Shown here one piece after another: positions 20,484-28,366 of a DNA stretch of 64,000 bases (its first letter is position 1; every line of letters begins with the position of its first letter). The stretch is from the NCBI GenBank assembly GCA_963727245.1, contig CAVSFO010000009.1:310001-374000 (forward strand). Direction: 5' to 3'. The stretch comes from JBKQVT01 sp963727245 (GTDB lineage: Bacteria; Planctomycetota; Planctomycetia; Pirellulales; Thermoguttaceae). Under the pieces are notes generated by a model. It was not told where the DNA came from and did no database searches. It was given only the letters and a program-made list of their open reading frames with translations. The position numbers and the translations under genes are program-made.

Positions 20484-21023
20484 CTATGCGGCCCGCGTCC
20501 GCGGCGGCAAGCCGATGCTGGCCGCAAGCTCGTCCTCGCCATCTTCCTCTGCGGCCGTGCCGAACGCCTGCGAACGCCGTGCCATGGACACGGTGTAAAC
20601 GGGGGCCGGCGCAAAGTGCTGTTTCAGTCCGGCGAGGATGAACCGCCGCGTCCACGGCAGCAGCAAGATCAGGCCCAGCAGATCGGTAATCAGACCGGGC
20701 AACAACAGCAAGATGCCTGCCAGCAGGATGAGCATTCCGTTGGAGAGGCGATCGTCAAGACACTCCTCCTGGTCCAGCCTGGCCGCGATCGCGGGCACGT
20801 AGCGCCAGATCGCCAGCCCCACGATGATGAGGCCAATCACGGCGGTGACACCGGACACGCCCAGCATGAACGGCCAACCCAGGAATCGCCCTACTCCGAA
20901 GAACAAGGCAATCTCAGCGGCAATCAACGCGACGACCACCGCCAACACGACCACCACCGAGGGGCGTTTCCCCTCGGCCGACTTCATGTTTATAGGCAAG
21001 ACGTCGCAGGGACCACGATTCAT
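20484..21023 (-). CDS. fxsA: FxsA family membrane protein
   Basis: A 179-residue protein with the FxsA architecture: two N-terminal hydrophobic helices (about 22-75), a short charged loop, then GILLLLPGLITDLLGLILLL, the conserved FxsA core. A polar C-terminus of about 50 residues ends in an acidic stretch. FxsA in E. coli suppresses phage T7 exclusion by F plasmid; its normal function is unclear. GGAGGGAG lies about ten bases before the ATG at 21023. It is convergent with the ferritin-like gene. Confidence 0.85.
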   Translation of the reverse strand: MNRGPCDVLPINMKSAEGKRPSVVVVLAVVVALIAAEIALFFGVGRFLGWPFMLGVSGVTAVIGLIIVGLAIWRYVPAIAARLDQEECLDDRLSNGMLILLAGILLLLPGLITDLLGLILLLPWTRRFILAGLKQHFAPAPVYTVSMARRSQAFGTAAEEDGEDELAASIGLPPRTRAA

Positions 21024-21717
21024 TATCCGACTCCCTCCGAGAGCGATTTGTGCGAGCGGTGTTCATAGCCCTTTCCCGCCGCCCACACAGACAGCCCTCA
21101 TTATGGACAGTCCTCGCGAAAATAGCAACAGCCGCGACGATTTTGCCCCCCATTCCACACTACCAACGAATGGCCCACCTCCCACCCGGGTGCGATTGGC
21201 AAGCCCGTTACCCCCCGACGAAAAGCATCCCCTAGACCAGCCCCGCGTCATCCCGGCGCCGACGCCCGGCAGCCGCACCCGCCAGGTGGCTTCTCAGGGG
21301 GGCGACCTCGCAGCGCCCGTGGGCTCTTCCGCTCCACGATAGGGAAGCAGTCGGCACCGCCTCAGTGGCCGACGACGGCCGACCGGTCGGGCGCACCTTT
21401 CGCATGCCTCTTGCAGTGATGGTGACGGCGACGGTCGAGGTGGCGTCTGCTGCCGTCGCAGCGAGTCGCGTTCACCAGACAAGCGATGGTGTGTCCAGAT
21501 CCGCCGCCGGTGCCGACGCTGGGAGTCGAGTATCGGGTGGAGCAGGCAGCCGGGTATCCCTGATTGTGGGGAGGGGGCGGGGGCCGCTGTAGTGGCGGCA
21601 ACCCGCTTGCGTAACGGCACCCAGACCGGGTACACTTGCAACCATCGGACGGCGACCGGTCGGCAATCGTAGGCCCCCGCGGCGTCAGTCCAAGCAACGA
21701 ACACGGGAAACACACGA
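21024..21717. other. Non-coding stretch before the cold-shock gene
   Basis: About 690 bases without a supported gene. Frames on the minus strand contain a His/Arg-rich patch (near 21,400) that could be a decayed small protein but lacks a ribosome binding site and continuity. It may hold the 5' leader of the cold-shock mRNA, which is often long in this family. Confidence 0.35.
21607..21636 (+). promoter_or_regulatory. Possible promoter of the cold-shock gene
   Basis: TTGCGT (21607-21612), an 18-base spacer and TACACT (21631-21636), about 80 bases before the cold-shock start. Match to the sigma70 consensus is partial. Confidence 0.3.
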
Positions 21718-21915
21718 ATGGCAGAAGGCACGATCAAGAAATTGACGGACAAGGGGTTCGGGTTCATCAAGACGGGGAGCGACAAAGACCTGTTCTTCCA
21801 CTCATCGGCCCTCCAAGGGGTCAGCTTCGACGAACTGAGTGAAGGCCAAAAGGTGTCCTACACGGAAGGCCAGGGCAAGAAAGGCCCATGTGCCGAGAAC
21901 GTCAAGCCGGTGTAG
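21718..21915 (+). CDS. csp: Cold-shock domain protein, CspA family
   Basis: A single cold-shock domain of 65 residues, the family's normal length. RNP1-like KGFGFIK (residues ~12-18) and RNP2-like LFFHSSAL (residues ~25-32) supply the aromatic nucleic-acid-binding surface, and the C-terminus ends CAENVKPV. Such proteins bind single-stranded RNA or DNA and act as RNA chaperones. Position in the accessory region suggests it may have travelled with the element. It is followed by a small unrelated gene on the same strand. Confidence 0.9.
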   Translation: MAEGTIKKLTDKGFGFIKTGSDKDLFFHSSALQGVSFDELSEGQKVSYTEGQGKKGPCAENVKPV

Positions 21916-21983
21916 TCCCGCCGGGTTTCCGGTTTGCTCCTCGGTACGAGAATAGTGCGCGAGCGATCGAGTGGAGGTTGCCG

Positions 21984-22310
21984 ATGGATGATGCACGACC
22001 GCGAATTCATCTTATCGAGAAGCGTGGCTATATCAAGAAGCTGAAGGACGTGGAACGGGAATACGAAAGCGGCTGGTGGCCAGTCTCCGAGGAAACCGCA
22101 CAGTCCTTGATCGGGGGACTTGTCCTCTTCCATGAAACGCGGACGAAGCCCTCGTTTTTCGGAGGAACGATCTTGGGGTTCCGAATCGAGACGGAGGGGG
22201 AATACCAGGACCGTATTGTCTTCAGGGTCGAGTCCTCCCTGGAGTGCAAGAACGTCAAGGCGGGCCTGGAAGGATGGGCTCAAATGATGAAGATCGTCCG
22301 AAGACAATGA
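21984..22310 (+). CDS. Hypothetical 108-residue protein
   Basis: ATG 21984 is supported by GTGGAGG six bases upstream. The protein is soluble with mixed alpha/beta composition (RGYIKKLKDVEREYESGWWP, then GGLVLFHETRTKPSFFGGTI) and a C-terminal helix. No signal peptide or metal motif. It lies between the cold-shock gene and the zinc-ribbon gene on the same strand, possibly one transcript. Family not recognised. Confidence 0.6.
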   Translation: MDDARPRIHLIEKRGYIKKLKDVEREYESGWWPVSEETAQSLIGGLVLFHETRTKPSFFGGTILGFRIETEGEYQDRIVFRVESSLECKNVKAGLEGWAQMMKIVRRQ

Positions 22311-22422
22311 GCGGCAACCGCGTCGTGGAACCGACAACGACCTGCCGGCGCATCGCCAGGACGACCGCCGGCGGCTCGTCCGACCGGTCGCAACAGCGGC
22401 GCCCCTTAACGGAGAAAGAGAA

Positions 22423-22767
22423 ATGGCCAAGAGAACCAGAAAAGGGCAAAAGCAGTGCCCAAAATGCGATGCGTGGGTCAAAGGAACCAGGGCCAAGAAG
22501 TGCCCGAAGTGCGGTCATGGTTTCACGGCGGCCAAGGCGAAGAAAGCCGCCCAAGCGGTAACCGCTTCAGCCGAGGTCCCGACCAAGCCCAGCTATGCCG
22601 TCACGCTGGAGCAAATCACGGCGGTCGGCGAGATGGTGAAGACGATCGGTGGTTTTCGTCACCTGCACCAGATGCTTGATGTCATCAGGGAGGTCGGCGG
22701 GCTGAAGAAATTCAAGGATTTGCTGGACGCGATTGCGGTGAGCGGAGTGGGCGAATCGACGCCCTGA
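22423..22767 (+). CDS. Small zinc-ribbon protein
   Basis: A 114-residue protein. The N-terminus carries two CxxC knuckles, QCPKCDAWV and KCPKCGHGF (residues 11-34), enough to bind one zinc. An Ala/Lys-rich hinge follows, then a helical region containing LEQITAVGEMVKTIGGFRHL and a second GGLKKFKDLLDAI helix. This looks like a nucleic-acid-binding adaptor, but no target is evident. GGAGAAAG precedes the ATG. A hairpin terminator follows 26 bases after the stop. Confidence 0.7.
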   Translation: MAKRTRKGQKQCPKCDAWVKGTRAKKCPKCGHGFTAAKAKKAAQAVTASAEVPTKPSYAVTLEQITAVGEMVKTIGGFRHLHQMLDVIREVGGLKKFKDLLDAIAVSGVGESTP

Positions 22768-22792
22768 GCTGCCTTTGTCCTGAACGCACCCG

Positions 22793-22825
22793 AGCCCTGG
22801 TGGCAACGCCGGGGCTTTTGCTTTT
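22793..22825 (+). terminator. Rho-independent terminator after the zinc-ribbon gene
   Basis: GAGCCCTGGTG pairs imperfectly with CGCCGGGGCTT around a GCAA tetraloop-like turn, followed by TTTTGCTTTTT. Confidence 0.6.
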
Positions 22826-22866
22826 TCTTGGAGGGTAATCGCGACGCCTGGCGCCACGATGCTCGT

Positions 22867-23211
22867 TCAGGTCGTGCGTTTACGTCGGCAGCTTCCGTAG
22901 ACGGACTTGCCCAGGGCCGCCCTCTCAAGCCCTACCAGTTCATCCACGAACCCTTCCCAGTCAAAGCCCGGCATCAACATCACGGACATCAGGGATGCGG
23001 TTTTCCAGTCGAACGCCAGGCGGAACATCACGCACGATTCCGCCTTGCATCCGGCGTTGCTCCAGGTGTGGGTCCAGATGTTGAGATGGGGCGGCATCCT
23101 GAAGTCATACCGTCCATTCCGCTCAACATCGTGGGCCTTGGCATACTGGAGGATCTGTTTCAGTTCCTCACGGTCGTATCGCAGATTGATTCGGACAGTT
23201 TCGGCGTGCAT
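22867..23211 (-). CDS. Hypothetical 114-residue protein
   Basis: The ATG at 23211 begins MHAETVRINLRYDREELKQI, a good protein N-terminus. The body includes FRMPPHLNIWTHTWSNAGC and VMFRLAFDWKTASLMSVMLM. No membrane segment. The tail is basic with two Cys. A longer in-frame reading exists upstream, but that part looks non-coding and overlaps the start of an opposite-strand gene. Family not recognised. It converges with the zinc-ribbon gene, separated by its terminator. Confidence 0.55.
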   Translation of the reverse strand: MHAETVRINLRYDREELKQILQYAKAHDVERNGRYDFRMPPHLNIWTHTWSNAGCKAESCVMFRLAFDWKTASLMSVMLMPGFDWEGFVDELVGLERAALGKSVYGSCRRKRTT

Positions 23212-23587
23212 GGCATTCCTTGCCTTCAGATGGAGACAGTTCGTATCGGGCAACGGCATCCTTGTGACCGACTGCTGCGGCACATTATGGCAGGATCGGG
23301 CCTGCGTTGGCAAGAGGATTCCAAGTAACGTCCCGAGCCACGAGGGATTGTGCTGACAGCAATGCCACCAACACCGTAGGTTGTGGTGGCCGAAGATGTT
23401 TGAGGGGGCGACGACGATCCCGTTTTCCTGAAATCTGACGCAAACTTTTTTGTGACCGATCTTGACGAGTTTTCCATCGAAGCGTGGGAAGCGAGGAAGA
23501 CTTTGCCGGGGCAGGCGACCTATCCAAAGCCATCCGAGAGCCGTGCCGATAAGGTTTTTTGCCAAGTCGCACCCGGAGGCCAAACCA
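23212..23587. other. Intergenic DNA between divergent small genes
   Basis: About 375 bases with no well-supported gene. The minus-strand frame in continuity with the downstream gene contains Cys/His/Trp-rich sequence, so a decayed domain is possible. Probable divergent promoter region for 23211 (minus) and 23588 (plus). Confidence 0.35.
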
Positions 23588-23746
23588 ATGAGTAGCACTT
23601 CCCAGACGGCCCAGGAACGGCGTCCAGCCAATCTCGCCGCCCTTCACCAGAGATTGCAGGAAATGGCGGCCAGCACGAAATCGTCAGTCCCCACGCCCAA
23701 GCCGGTCGTTTTTCAAGAGCCAGTGCTGGTGGTGCGGGGAAAATAG
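23588..23746 (+). CDS. Small hypothetical protein, 52 residues
   Basis: ATG 23588 has GGAGG eight bases upstream, one of the clearest sites in the area. The peptide starts MSSTSQTAQERRPANLAALH, contains a short helix (LQEMAASTKSS) and ends in a hydrophobic strand-like VVFQEPVLVVRGK. It is soluble. Family not recognised. It runs towards the duplicated Cys-rich gene on the opposite strand. Confidence 0.5.
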   Translation: MSSTSQTAQERRPANLAALHQRLQEMAASTKSSVPTPKPVVFQEPVLVVRGK

Positions 23747-23774
23747 GCGAGGTCGTTCTCGCTTCTCAACGGGC

Positions 23775-23986
23775 TCCTATTCTCCTTCGGCCCACACTCG
23801 CACGTCGCCGCCCTCGTCGATTTCCACATGGATGACATTCGGTCGGCAGCAGACCGGACAATCCTCGACGTACTCTTGGCTTTCGCCCGCCGACAGGTCC
23901 ACCGGAATCACGATCTCCTCGCCGCAGGCATCGCAGACGTAGCTGGCCTCCTCCGTCGGTCGTCCTGGCTTCTTGCGTTTCATACC
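23775..23986. repeat. 212-bp direct repeat, copy A
   Basis: Nearly identical to 25322-25533 (about four mismatches, constant offset 1547). It spans the whole CPXCG coding segment and both boundary bases. The duplication brackets the DUF1801 and HXXEE genes. Confidence 0.9.
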
Positions 23987-24223
23987 ATCCTGTTTCCGAG
24001 GTGTGTCTTCCTGGCCATCCTCGCTCGTCGGCCTCGTCAGCACATCCTGAAAGAAGGCTTCAAGCTCCCGCAGGTGCTCGCCCGTGGCGGTGTGGATGAT
24101 GACAGCCCGGTTCCTGCCATCGGCATAGACCTTCCGAACGCCGAATCCATGCCCCTTGAGCCGCCGCCGGACCTTGGACGCCCCCAGAGCAACGTACAAC
24201 TTTTCACCTTTGACTTCTATCAT
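23777..24223 (-). CDS. CPXCG Cys-rich domain protein with an N-terminal extension
   Basis: A 148-residue protein. The C-terminal ~65 residues form a CPXCG-type domain: CDACGEEIVIPVDLSAGESQ, then DCPVCCRPN, giving two Cys pairs for one zinc, and an acidic end. The N-terminal ~75 residues (LYVALGASKVRRRLKGHGFG, then NRAVIIHTATGEHLRELEAF) form a separate small alpha/beta domain not present in the second copy. The usual family length is about 60-70 residues, so this is either a fusion or two genes read as one; an internal MKRKKPGRP start also exists. The same coding block recurs alone at 25,324. Confidence 0.65.
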   Translation of the reverse strand: MIEVKGEKLYVALGASKVRRRLKGHGFGVRKVYADGRNRAVIIHTATGEHLRELEAFFQDVLTRPTSEDGQEDTPRKQDGMKRKKPGRPTEEASYVCDACGEEIVIPVDLSAGESQEYVEDCPVCCRPNVIHVEIDEGGDVRVWAEGE

Positions 24224-24343
24224 GAATCCTGCCGCCCGTCAGCTTTCCAGAGGAAGGTAAATATCTGTAATCAATTTCTCGGGCGGCGTGGTGGCCGGGT
24301 CACTGACGTAGACCTCAAAGCAGGGAGCAACTGCACCCGTGGA

Positions 24344-24742
24344 TTAGCTCTTGGCCTTGGACTTGTTCAGGGTCACGGCGGCCCGAACGAGAGCCTTTAA
24401 CGCCTTCTCGTCTATCTTCTCGCCCTCGTGGAAGTCGATGGCACGCCTGGTGTGCCCGTCAAGACTGGAGTTGAAGAGGCCCGAAGGATCGTTCAAGGCC
24501 GCCCCTTTGGCAAAGGTCATCTTCACGACGTTCTTGTAAGTCTCGCCTGTGCAGATCAATCCGTCGTGCGACCACACCGGAACCCCTCTCCACTTCCACT
24601 CCTCGACGACTTCGGGATCGGCCTCCTTGACTAAGGTACGAACCCGGCTGAGCATCTCGCCCCGCCAGTCGCCTAGCTCCTTGATTCTCTCGTTGATCAG
24701 TTCCGAAGGCGATTTTGTTTTCTGCGACCCGCACTTCTTCAT
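24344..24742 (-). CDS. DUF1801 domain protein
   Basis: A 132-residue protein of the DUF1801 (YdhG-like) family. Visible signatures are the N-terminal helix (ELINERIKELGDWRGEMLSR), then EEWKWRGVPVWSHDGLICTG and NVVKMTFAKGAAL, and a C-terminal helix ending LVRAAVTLNK. Members are small cytoplasmic proteins of unknown function, some proposed as iron chaperones. AGAGGAG lies about eight bases before the ATG at 24742, the best Shine-Dalgarno in the region. It is between the two copies of the 212-bp repeat. Confidence 0.85.
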   Translation of the reverse strand: MKKCGSQKTKSPSELINERIKELGDWRGEMLSRVRTLVKEADPEVVEEWKWRGVPVWSHDGLICTGETYKNVVKMTFAKGAALNDPSGLFNSSLDGHTRRAIDFHEGEKIDEKALKALVRAAVTLNKSKAKS

Positions 24743-24796
24743 GCCCGTTTCTCCTCTTTAATCCCCGGCAAGTGCCGGTTGCCGCTCTCCGGTGCT

Positions 24797-25285
24797 TCAG
24801 GCGGATCGACGGGATTTATTGCCTTCGACCAGCGGAATGAAGAAAGCCAGGAAGAGTGCTGCAAGTAATCCGATGATGGCAGCCGCACACCATTCCGCCC
24901 GAGACACGGCCTCTGAGTCTGGCCGGTAGCGTAAGATGAAGTACGAATCCATCCAAATCAGGATGCTCGTCACCAGCCCTGGAGAATACTCCCGATAGCG
25001 GACCGTCCACCAGACATGCCAGAAGCCGTTGCAAGTGCGTTCAATCGCCCAGGCCAAGGGAAGGACAACACAACTCCCATCAAAGACATCGTAGAGGATG
25101 ACACTGGATATCATGATGACGAAGTATCCCGTGTTGAACCAAAAGAACTTTCGCCACGAATACTCCGGCCACCAGTGCTCCCGAACTTTCTCCACAAAGC
25201 TACCGCCAAGGAGGGATTCGTCAAGAACGTGGACCACGTAGGCAGCAACCATGAACCAGAAAAAAAGCACTAACGGCACAGTCAT
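24797..25285 (-). CDS. HXXEE-type membrane protein
   Basis: A 162-residue protein with four predicted membrane helices. The first helix and following loop carry VVHVLDESLLGG, a variant of the HxxEE motif that names the family (here HxxDE). A W-rich loop EHWWPEYSWRKFFWFN follows. Function of the family is unknown. The ATG at 25285 is chosen because an upstream in-frame start adds only polar residues; GGAGAG lies 14 bases upstream, slightly far. Enclosed by the duplicated CPXCG segments. Confidence 0.7.
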   Translation of the reverse strand: MTVPLVLFFWFMVAAYVVHVLDESLLGGSFVEKVREHWWPEYSWRKFFWFNTGYFVIMISSVILYDVFDGSCVVLPLAWAIERTCNGFWHVWWTVRYREYSPGLVTSILIWMDSYFILRYRPDSEAVSRAEWCAAAIIGLLAALFLAFFIPLVEGNKSRRSA

Positions 25286-25321
25286 AATGTATGTCTGCTC
25301 TCCGCTTCGCCCCCAAGGCAT

Positions 25322-25533
25322 TCCTATTCCCCTTCGGCCCACACTCGCACGTCGCCGCCCTCGTCGATTTCCACATGGATGACATTCGGTCGGCAGCAGA
25401 CCGGACAATCCTCGACGTACTCTTGGCTTTCGCCCGCCGACAGGTCTACCGGAATCACGATCTCCTCGCCGCAGGCATCGCAGACGTAGCCGGCCTCCTC
25501 CGCCGGTCGTCCTGGCTTCTTGCGTTTCATACC
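25322..25533. repeat. 212-bp direct repeat, copy B
   Basis: Second copy of the segment at 23775-23986. Both ends of homology fall near the boundaries of the CPXCG coding block, so the unit duplicated is essentially one small gene without the N-terminal extension. Confidence 0.9.
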
Positions 25534-25536
25534 CAT
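25324..25536 (-). CDS. CPXCG Cys-rich domain protein, stand-alone copy
   Basis: A 70-residue protein (MGMKRKKPGRPAEEAGYVCD and on) consisting only of the CPXCG domain, the usual family length. It differs from the C-terminal part of the 148-residue copy by a few residues. Four Cys in two pairs likely bind zinc; the acidic surface is conserved. The start may be the third codon. The near identity implies a recent duplication. Confidence 0.7.
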   Translation of the reverse strand: MGMKRKKPGRPAEEAGYVCDACGEEIVIPVDLSAGESQEYVEDCPVCCRPNVIHVEIDEGGDVRVWAEGE

Positions 25537-25779
25537 GAATAATACCCGGCAAGGTCAAGGAAGAGCGAGAAGGCGATGATTGGGGCATGGGTGGACATAG
25601 GTTCTCCTCCGTGCCGATATTTTCCAGAACGGGGGCCGGGCTGTCAACTTGTCAAAGTGACGAGTTCAACTCCCTGCAAACGGAAATTCTGCAAGGAGTC
25701 GTTTCCGGCGTTTCCGACATTCCGCCGGGGGTGTCAAGCCGATGCACGCCCTATTCCGACAGGGGTACCGGCTGGGCTG

Positions 25780-26265
25780 TCAGTGGGCTTCCGACGACAC
25801 CTTCACCTTCTTCACCGTCTTCCCGCCGTCCCAGAACTGAATCTCCTTGTAGTCTCCCTTCGGAATGGACACGATCAGCGGACAAGCGAAGGTGGCGGAG
25901 TCGCTCTTCCTTGACGTGGCGGTGTAACGCAGGTTGACCAGGCCGTTACCGAGCGTGACGCCATCGACCTTGTACTCCCAGACTGCCTTGCCCCGTTTGA
26001 TCGCCGCCAGCACGATGTTCGACTTGAAGGCGTCCTTGGGCAGCCGGTGCGATTTGTCGCCCATGACGAAGGCCACGCCGAACACCTTGTCGAATTGCTC
26101 CTGGCTGGTGATGACCACGAACGATTCGGCGGCATCGGGCTCGAACTTGTTGGAGACGAAGTAGCCGGAGTAGGTGTCGAAGGAAAGCTTGGCCGGTTCC
26201 GCAGCCGAGGCGTGCCCCAGGTGACAAAGAGCGGCCAGCAGGACGGTCGTTGCAGTTCGTTTCAT
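25780..26265 (-). CDS. Secreted protein, PrcB-like fold possible
   Basis: A 161-residue protein. A signal peptide covers residues 1-22 (ending ASAAEP). The mature part has SFVVITSQEQFDKVFG and a beta-rich body ending IQFWDGGKTVKKVKV. The ITSxEQFxKxF pattern resembles secreted domains of the PrcB type, but the match is weak. GAGGGGTGAAAG precedes the ATG and overlaps the stop of the Rmf-like gene, so the two are coupled. Last gene of a four-gene operon. Confidence 0.65.
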   Translation of the reverse strand: MKRTATTVLLAALCHLGHASAAEPAKLSFDTYSGYFVSNKFEPDAAESFVVITSQEQFDKVFGVAFVMGDKSHRLPKDAFKSNIVLAAIKRGKAVWEYKVDGVTLGNGLVNLRYTATSRKSDSATFACPLIVSIPKGDYKEIQFWDGGKTVKKVKVSSEAH

Positions 26266-26268
26266 CTT

Positions 26269-26433
26269 TCACCCCTCGCTTTCATCATAATCGTGTTTTC
26301 GGGCCGCTCGCCAACCCTCTTCCCAAGAGCGGCGGGCATCGGCATCCTTCTCTTCCTTATACGGATTGTCGCTGACATCGGCGCCATCCCAGTAGGCGTC
26401 GTAACCTTCGTCGAAGGCGTCGCGGTCGGTCAT
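26269..26433 (-). CDS. Rmf-like (ribosome modulation factor family) peptide
   Basis: A 54-residue peptide too short for standard gene callers. It reads MTDRDAFDEGYDAYWDGADV, then NPYKEEKDADARRSWEEGWR and a short tail. This follows the Rmf/CrpP pattern: GYxAxxxG, then NPY, then RxxWxxGW. Rmf dimerises ribosomes in stationary phase; CrpP-type relatives have been linked to drug modification. The acidic charge is atypical for a ribosome binder, so the role may differ. It lies three bases upstream of the secreted-protein start and four downstream of the preceding gene, consistent with an operon. Confidence 0.65.
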   Translation of the reverse strand: MTDRDAFDEGYDAYWDGADVSDNPYKEEKDADARRSWEEGWRAARKHDYDESEG

Positions 26434-26437
26434 GGCC

Positions 26438-26737
26438 CTAGATCTCTTGGTCGTCCGAATGATCCGTCTGCACGTTCGCCCCTTGGGTCAGGACATTGTG
26501 GGCGAAATCGAACCCGGCCTGCCGCAGGGCGATCTCCACCTTTATCTTGCTGGGCGGCTCGCCTTTCAGGTAGACCAGGCCCCAGTGAACGGTGCCGCCG
26601 CCGTCAATATGCACCCCCGTGGCCACCTCCTTGACGACGAGTTGTGGATTCAGCCTCGCCAACAAGTGCTGGATGGGGAAGAACTCATGCTCATCCCGCA
26701 CCGAAAACGCCTTGGGCAGTTCGATTTTGGCATGCAT
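26438..26737 (-). CDS. Hypothetical 99-residue protein
   Basis: AAGGAG lies seven bases before the ATG at 26737. The protein starts MHAKIELPKAFSVRDEHEFF and has a mixed alpha/beta body with GVHIDGGGTVHWGLVYLKGE and a C-terminal acidic tail. No signal peptide. It is the second gene of the operon 27314-25780 (gaps 16, 4 and 3 bases). Function not recognised. Confidence 0.65.
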   Translation of the reverse strand: MHAKIELPKAFSVRDEHEFFPIQHLLARLNPQLVVKEVATGVHIDGGGTVHWGLVYLKGEPPSKIKVEIALRQAGFDFAHNVLTQGANVQTDHSDDQEI

Positions 26738-26753
26738 GGATTGACTCCTTTTC

Positions 26754-27314
26754 CTACTGCGGTGGTGGCCAGGACTTGTTGACACCGTAGGCTTCTCGCT
26801 GCCGCTGGTTGGCCATGAGCGGCTTGCTGGTCACGAGGATACGATTCAGCGTTCCATCCAAGGCAAACTCCACCTGCCATTCCCGACCTGGAAACTCGTA
26901 GAACAAGAGGATTTCCTCGTCGTCTGCGTCCTTCCAGAACGGCGGGCCGAACCTTCCGACGAATGACGGTTCGGTGAGTTGCCCCAGATCAAGATTCTCG
27001 CCCTTGTAGCGGCAAACCCCGGCGAACGGTTGGTGCTCCGGCATGTCCTGATCTTTCTGGACGATCTCAAAGCAGTCGATGGTGTCCTGCTCGTTGTAGC
27101 AGTCAATCGACAGGCCAAGCGAGAAAAAACGGTACTCGCCCAATGTCAGCCCACTTCGGTCTTCGATGGGACCGAGAAACGAGAGCCGGTCGAGCGACTC
27201 CCCGATGCCGACATCGTTGAGCTTGCCGCCCTCCAAGTCGAAAGTCAGCCGCAGATCGGACGCTCGCTGCCAGACCTTTGTAGGGTCCTTCGGTCCGAGA
27301 ACAAACTCAAGCAT
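26754..27314 (-). CDS. Hypothetical 186-residue protein, first gene of a small operon
   Basis: GGAGG seven bases before the ATG at 27314. The sequence is a beta-rich single domain: MLEFVLGPKDPTKVWQRASD, then VGIGESLDRLSFLGPIEDRS and YRFFSLGLSIDCYNEQDTID. It has the composition of the small cytoplasmic domains found in accessory and immunity-type genes, but no family can be named. It heads a four-gene minus-strand operon with a 99-residue protein, the Rmf-like peptide and a secreted protein. Confidence 0.65.
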   Translation of the reverse strand: MLEFVLGPKDPTKVWQRASDLRLTFDLEGGKLNDVGIGESLDRLSFLGPIEDRSGLTLGEYRFFSLGLSIDCYNEQDTIDCFEIVQKDQDMPEHQPFAGVCRYKGENLDLGQLTEPSFVGRFGPPFWKDADDEEILLFYEFPGREWQVEFALDGTLNRILVTSKPLMANQRQREAYGVNKSWPPPQ

Positions 27315-27356
27315 AATTCCTCCAGACTCGTGGGCCTAGGCACCAGGGCAGTCCAG

Positions 27357-28007
27357 CTACGTCGGATATCCCTTCGCCACGTTGTTCGTCTTCCGGTCCA
27401 AGTCCAGTGTTCGCCAACAGTACCAGCTTGCCACCGAGGCATAGGGTCGCCAGGGAGCGGCGATGGTGATGGCGGTCTGCTTGTCGGGCAGATCGGCTAG
27501 ACCATACCGATTGCGGATGGCCGTCCGCACACCCAGATCGTCATGGGGGAACACGTCCAGCCGCCCCAGGGAGAAGATCAGGAACATCTGGGCCGTCCAC
27601 CGACCGATTCCCTTCACCTGCGTCAGTTGATCCACGATCCGTTCGTCCGAAAGCCGCCCGATCTGCCGAAGGTCAACGGTTCCATCGCGTACCTTGTGTG
27701 CCAAGTCGGCAAGATATGATGCCTTCTGCGGCGACAGGCCCACTGACCGGAGTTGGTCCACGGTGAACTGGGCGAGGTTTGCCGGTTTCAGACCATCGAC
27801 ACCGGCAAGCTCCTGTAATCGCCTACGGATCGAACGGGCTGCACCTGTCGATATCTGCTGGGAAATGATGGACCGAACCAACATGCCGAAACGGTCACGC
27901 TCAAGCCGCAGCGTGAATGGCCCCACGGCGTCAATCACCTCCCTCAGCACCGGATCGGCTGACCGGAGATGGCGGCGTGCCTTCTGAATGTCCGTCTGCT
28001 TCAGCAT
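27357..28007 (-). CDS. DNA-3-methyladenine glycosylase, AlkA-type (HhH-GPD)
   Basis: A 216-residue cytoplasmic DNA repair enzyme that excises alkylated bases. The helix-hairpin-helix is TQVKGIGRWTAQMFLIF (residues ~130-146), followed by the catalytic Asp in DVFPHDDLGVRTAI. N-terminal helices include MLVRSIISQQISTGAA, the usual AlkA/Mag signature. Length matches the short AlkA form lacking the extra N-terminal domain. ATG 28007 with AAAGG upstream is preferred over a TTG at 28031. The C-terminal end (WRPYASVASWYCWRTLD) is also typical. Confidence 0.92.
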   Translation of the reverse strand: MLKQTDIQKARRHLRSADPVLREVIDAVGPFTLRLERDRFGMLVRSIISQQISTGAARSIRRRLQELAGVDGLKPANLAQFTVDQLRSVGLSPQKASYLADLAHKVRDGTVDLRQIGRLSDERIVDQLTQVKGIGRWTAQMFLIFSLGRLDVFPHDDLGVRTAIRNRYGLADLPDKQTAITIAAPWRPYASVASWYCWRTLDLDRKTNNVAKGYPT

Positions 28008-28052
28008 CTCGACCTTTTCGGGGCTGGCCAATAGGAGTGCGGTTCGATCAAA

Positions 28053-28325
28053 TCAGCAGCCTGCTGTTGGGCCAATGTGTCGCCACCAGTTGTAGTCGGT
28101 TATGTCGAGGACATCACCAGTCAAGTCGTTTATTACCTTTACAACGGTTCCCAAACTTGTCGGGGTGAAGGAATAGGTGTAGCCGCCTCCATTGGCACCA
28201 TAATATGCCCCGCCAGGGAATTCCATGTCAGTCCCCTTCTGCTGTTTCATAACCTTTGCGTCAATTTCCTGCTGCCATGCCCTGATTCGTTCCGACTCTT
28301 CCTCGGATATGTCGAACTTATCCAT
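28053..28325 (-). CDS. Hypothetical 90-residue protein
   Basis: AAGGGTGAAAC precedes the ATG at 28325. A helical acidic N-terminus (MDKFDISEEESERIRAWQQE) is followed by a Gly/Tyr-rich beta part (GGAYYGANGGGYTYSF, TSLGTVVKVINDLTGD). Soluble. Family not recognised; it resembles the small single-domain genes around it in size, strand and spacing. Confidence 0.6.
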   Translation of the reverse strand: MDKFDISEEESERIRAWQQEIDAKVMKQQKGTDMEFPGGAYYGANGGGYTYSFTPTSLGTVVKVINDLTGDVLDITDYNWWRHIGPTAGC

Positions 28326-28366
28326 TGTTTCACCCTTTCATCGAAACGGGAGTCACCCAAATACCG

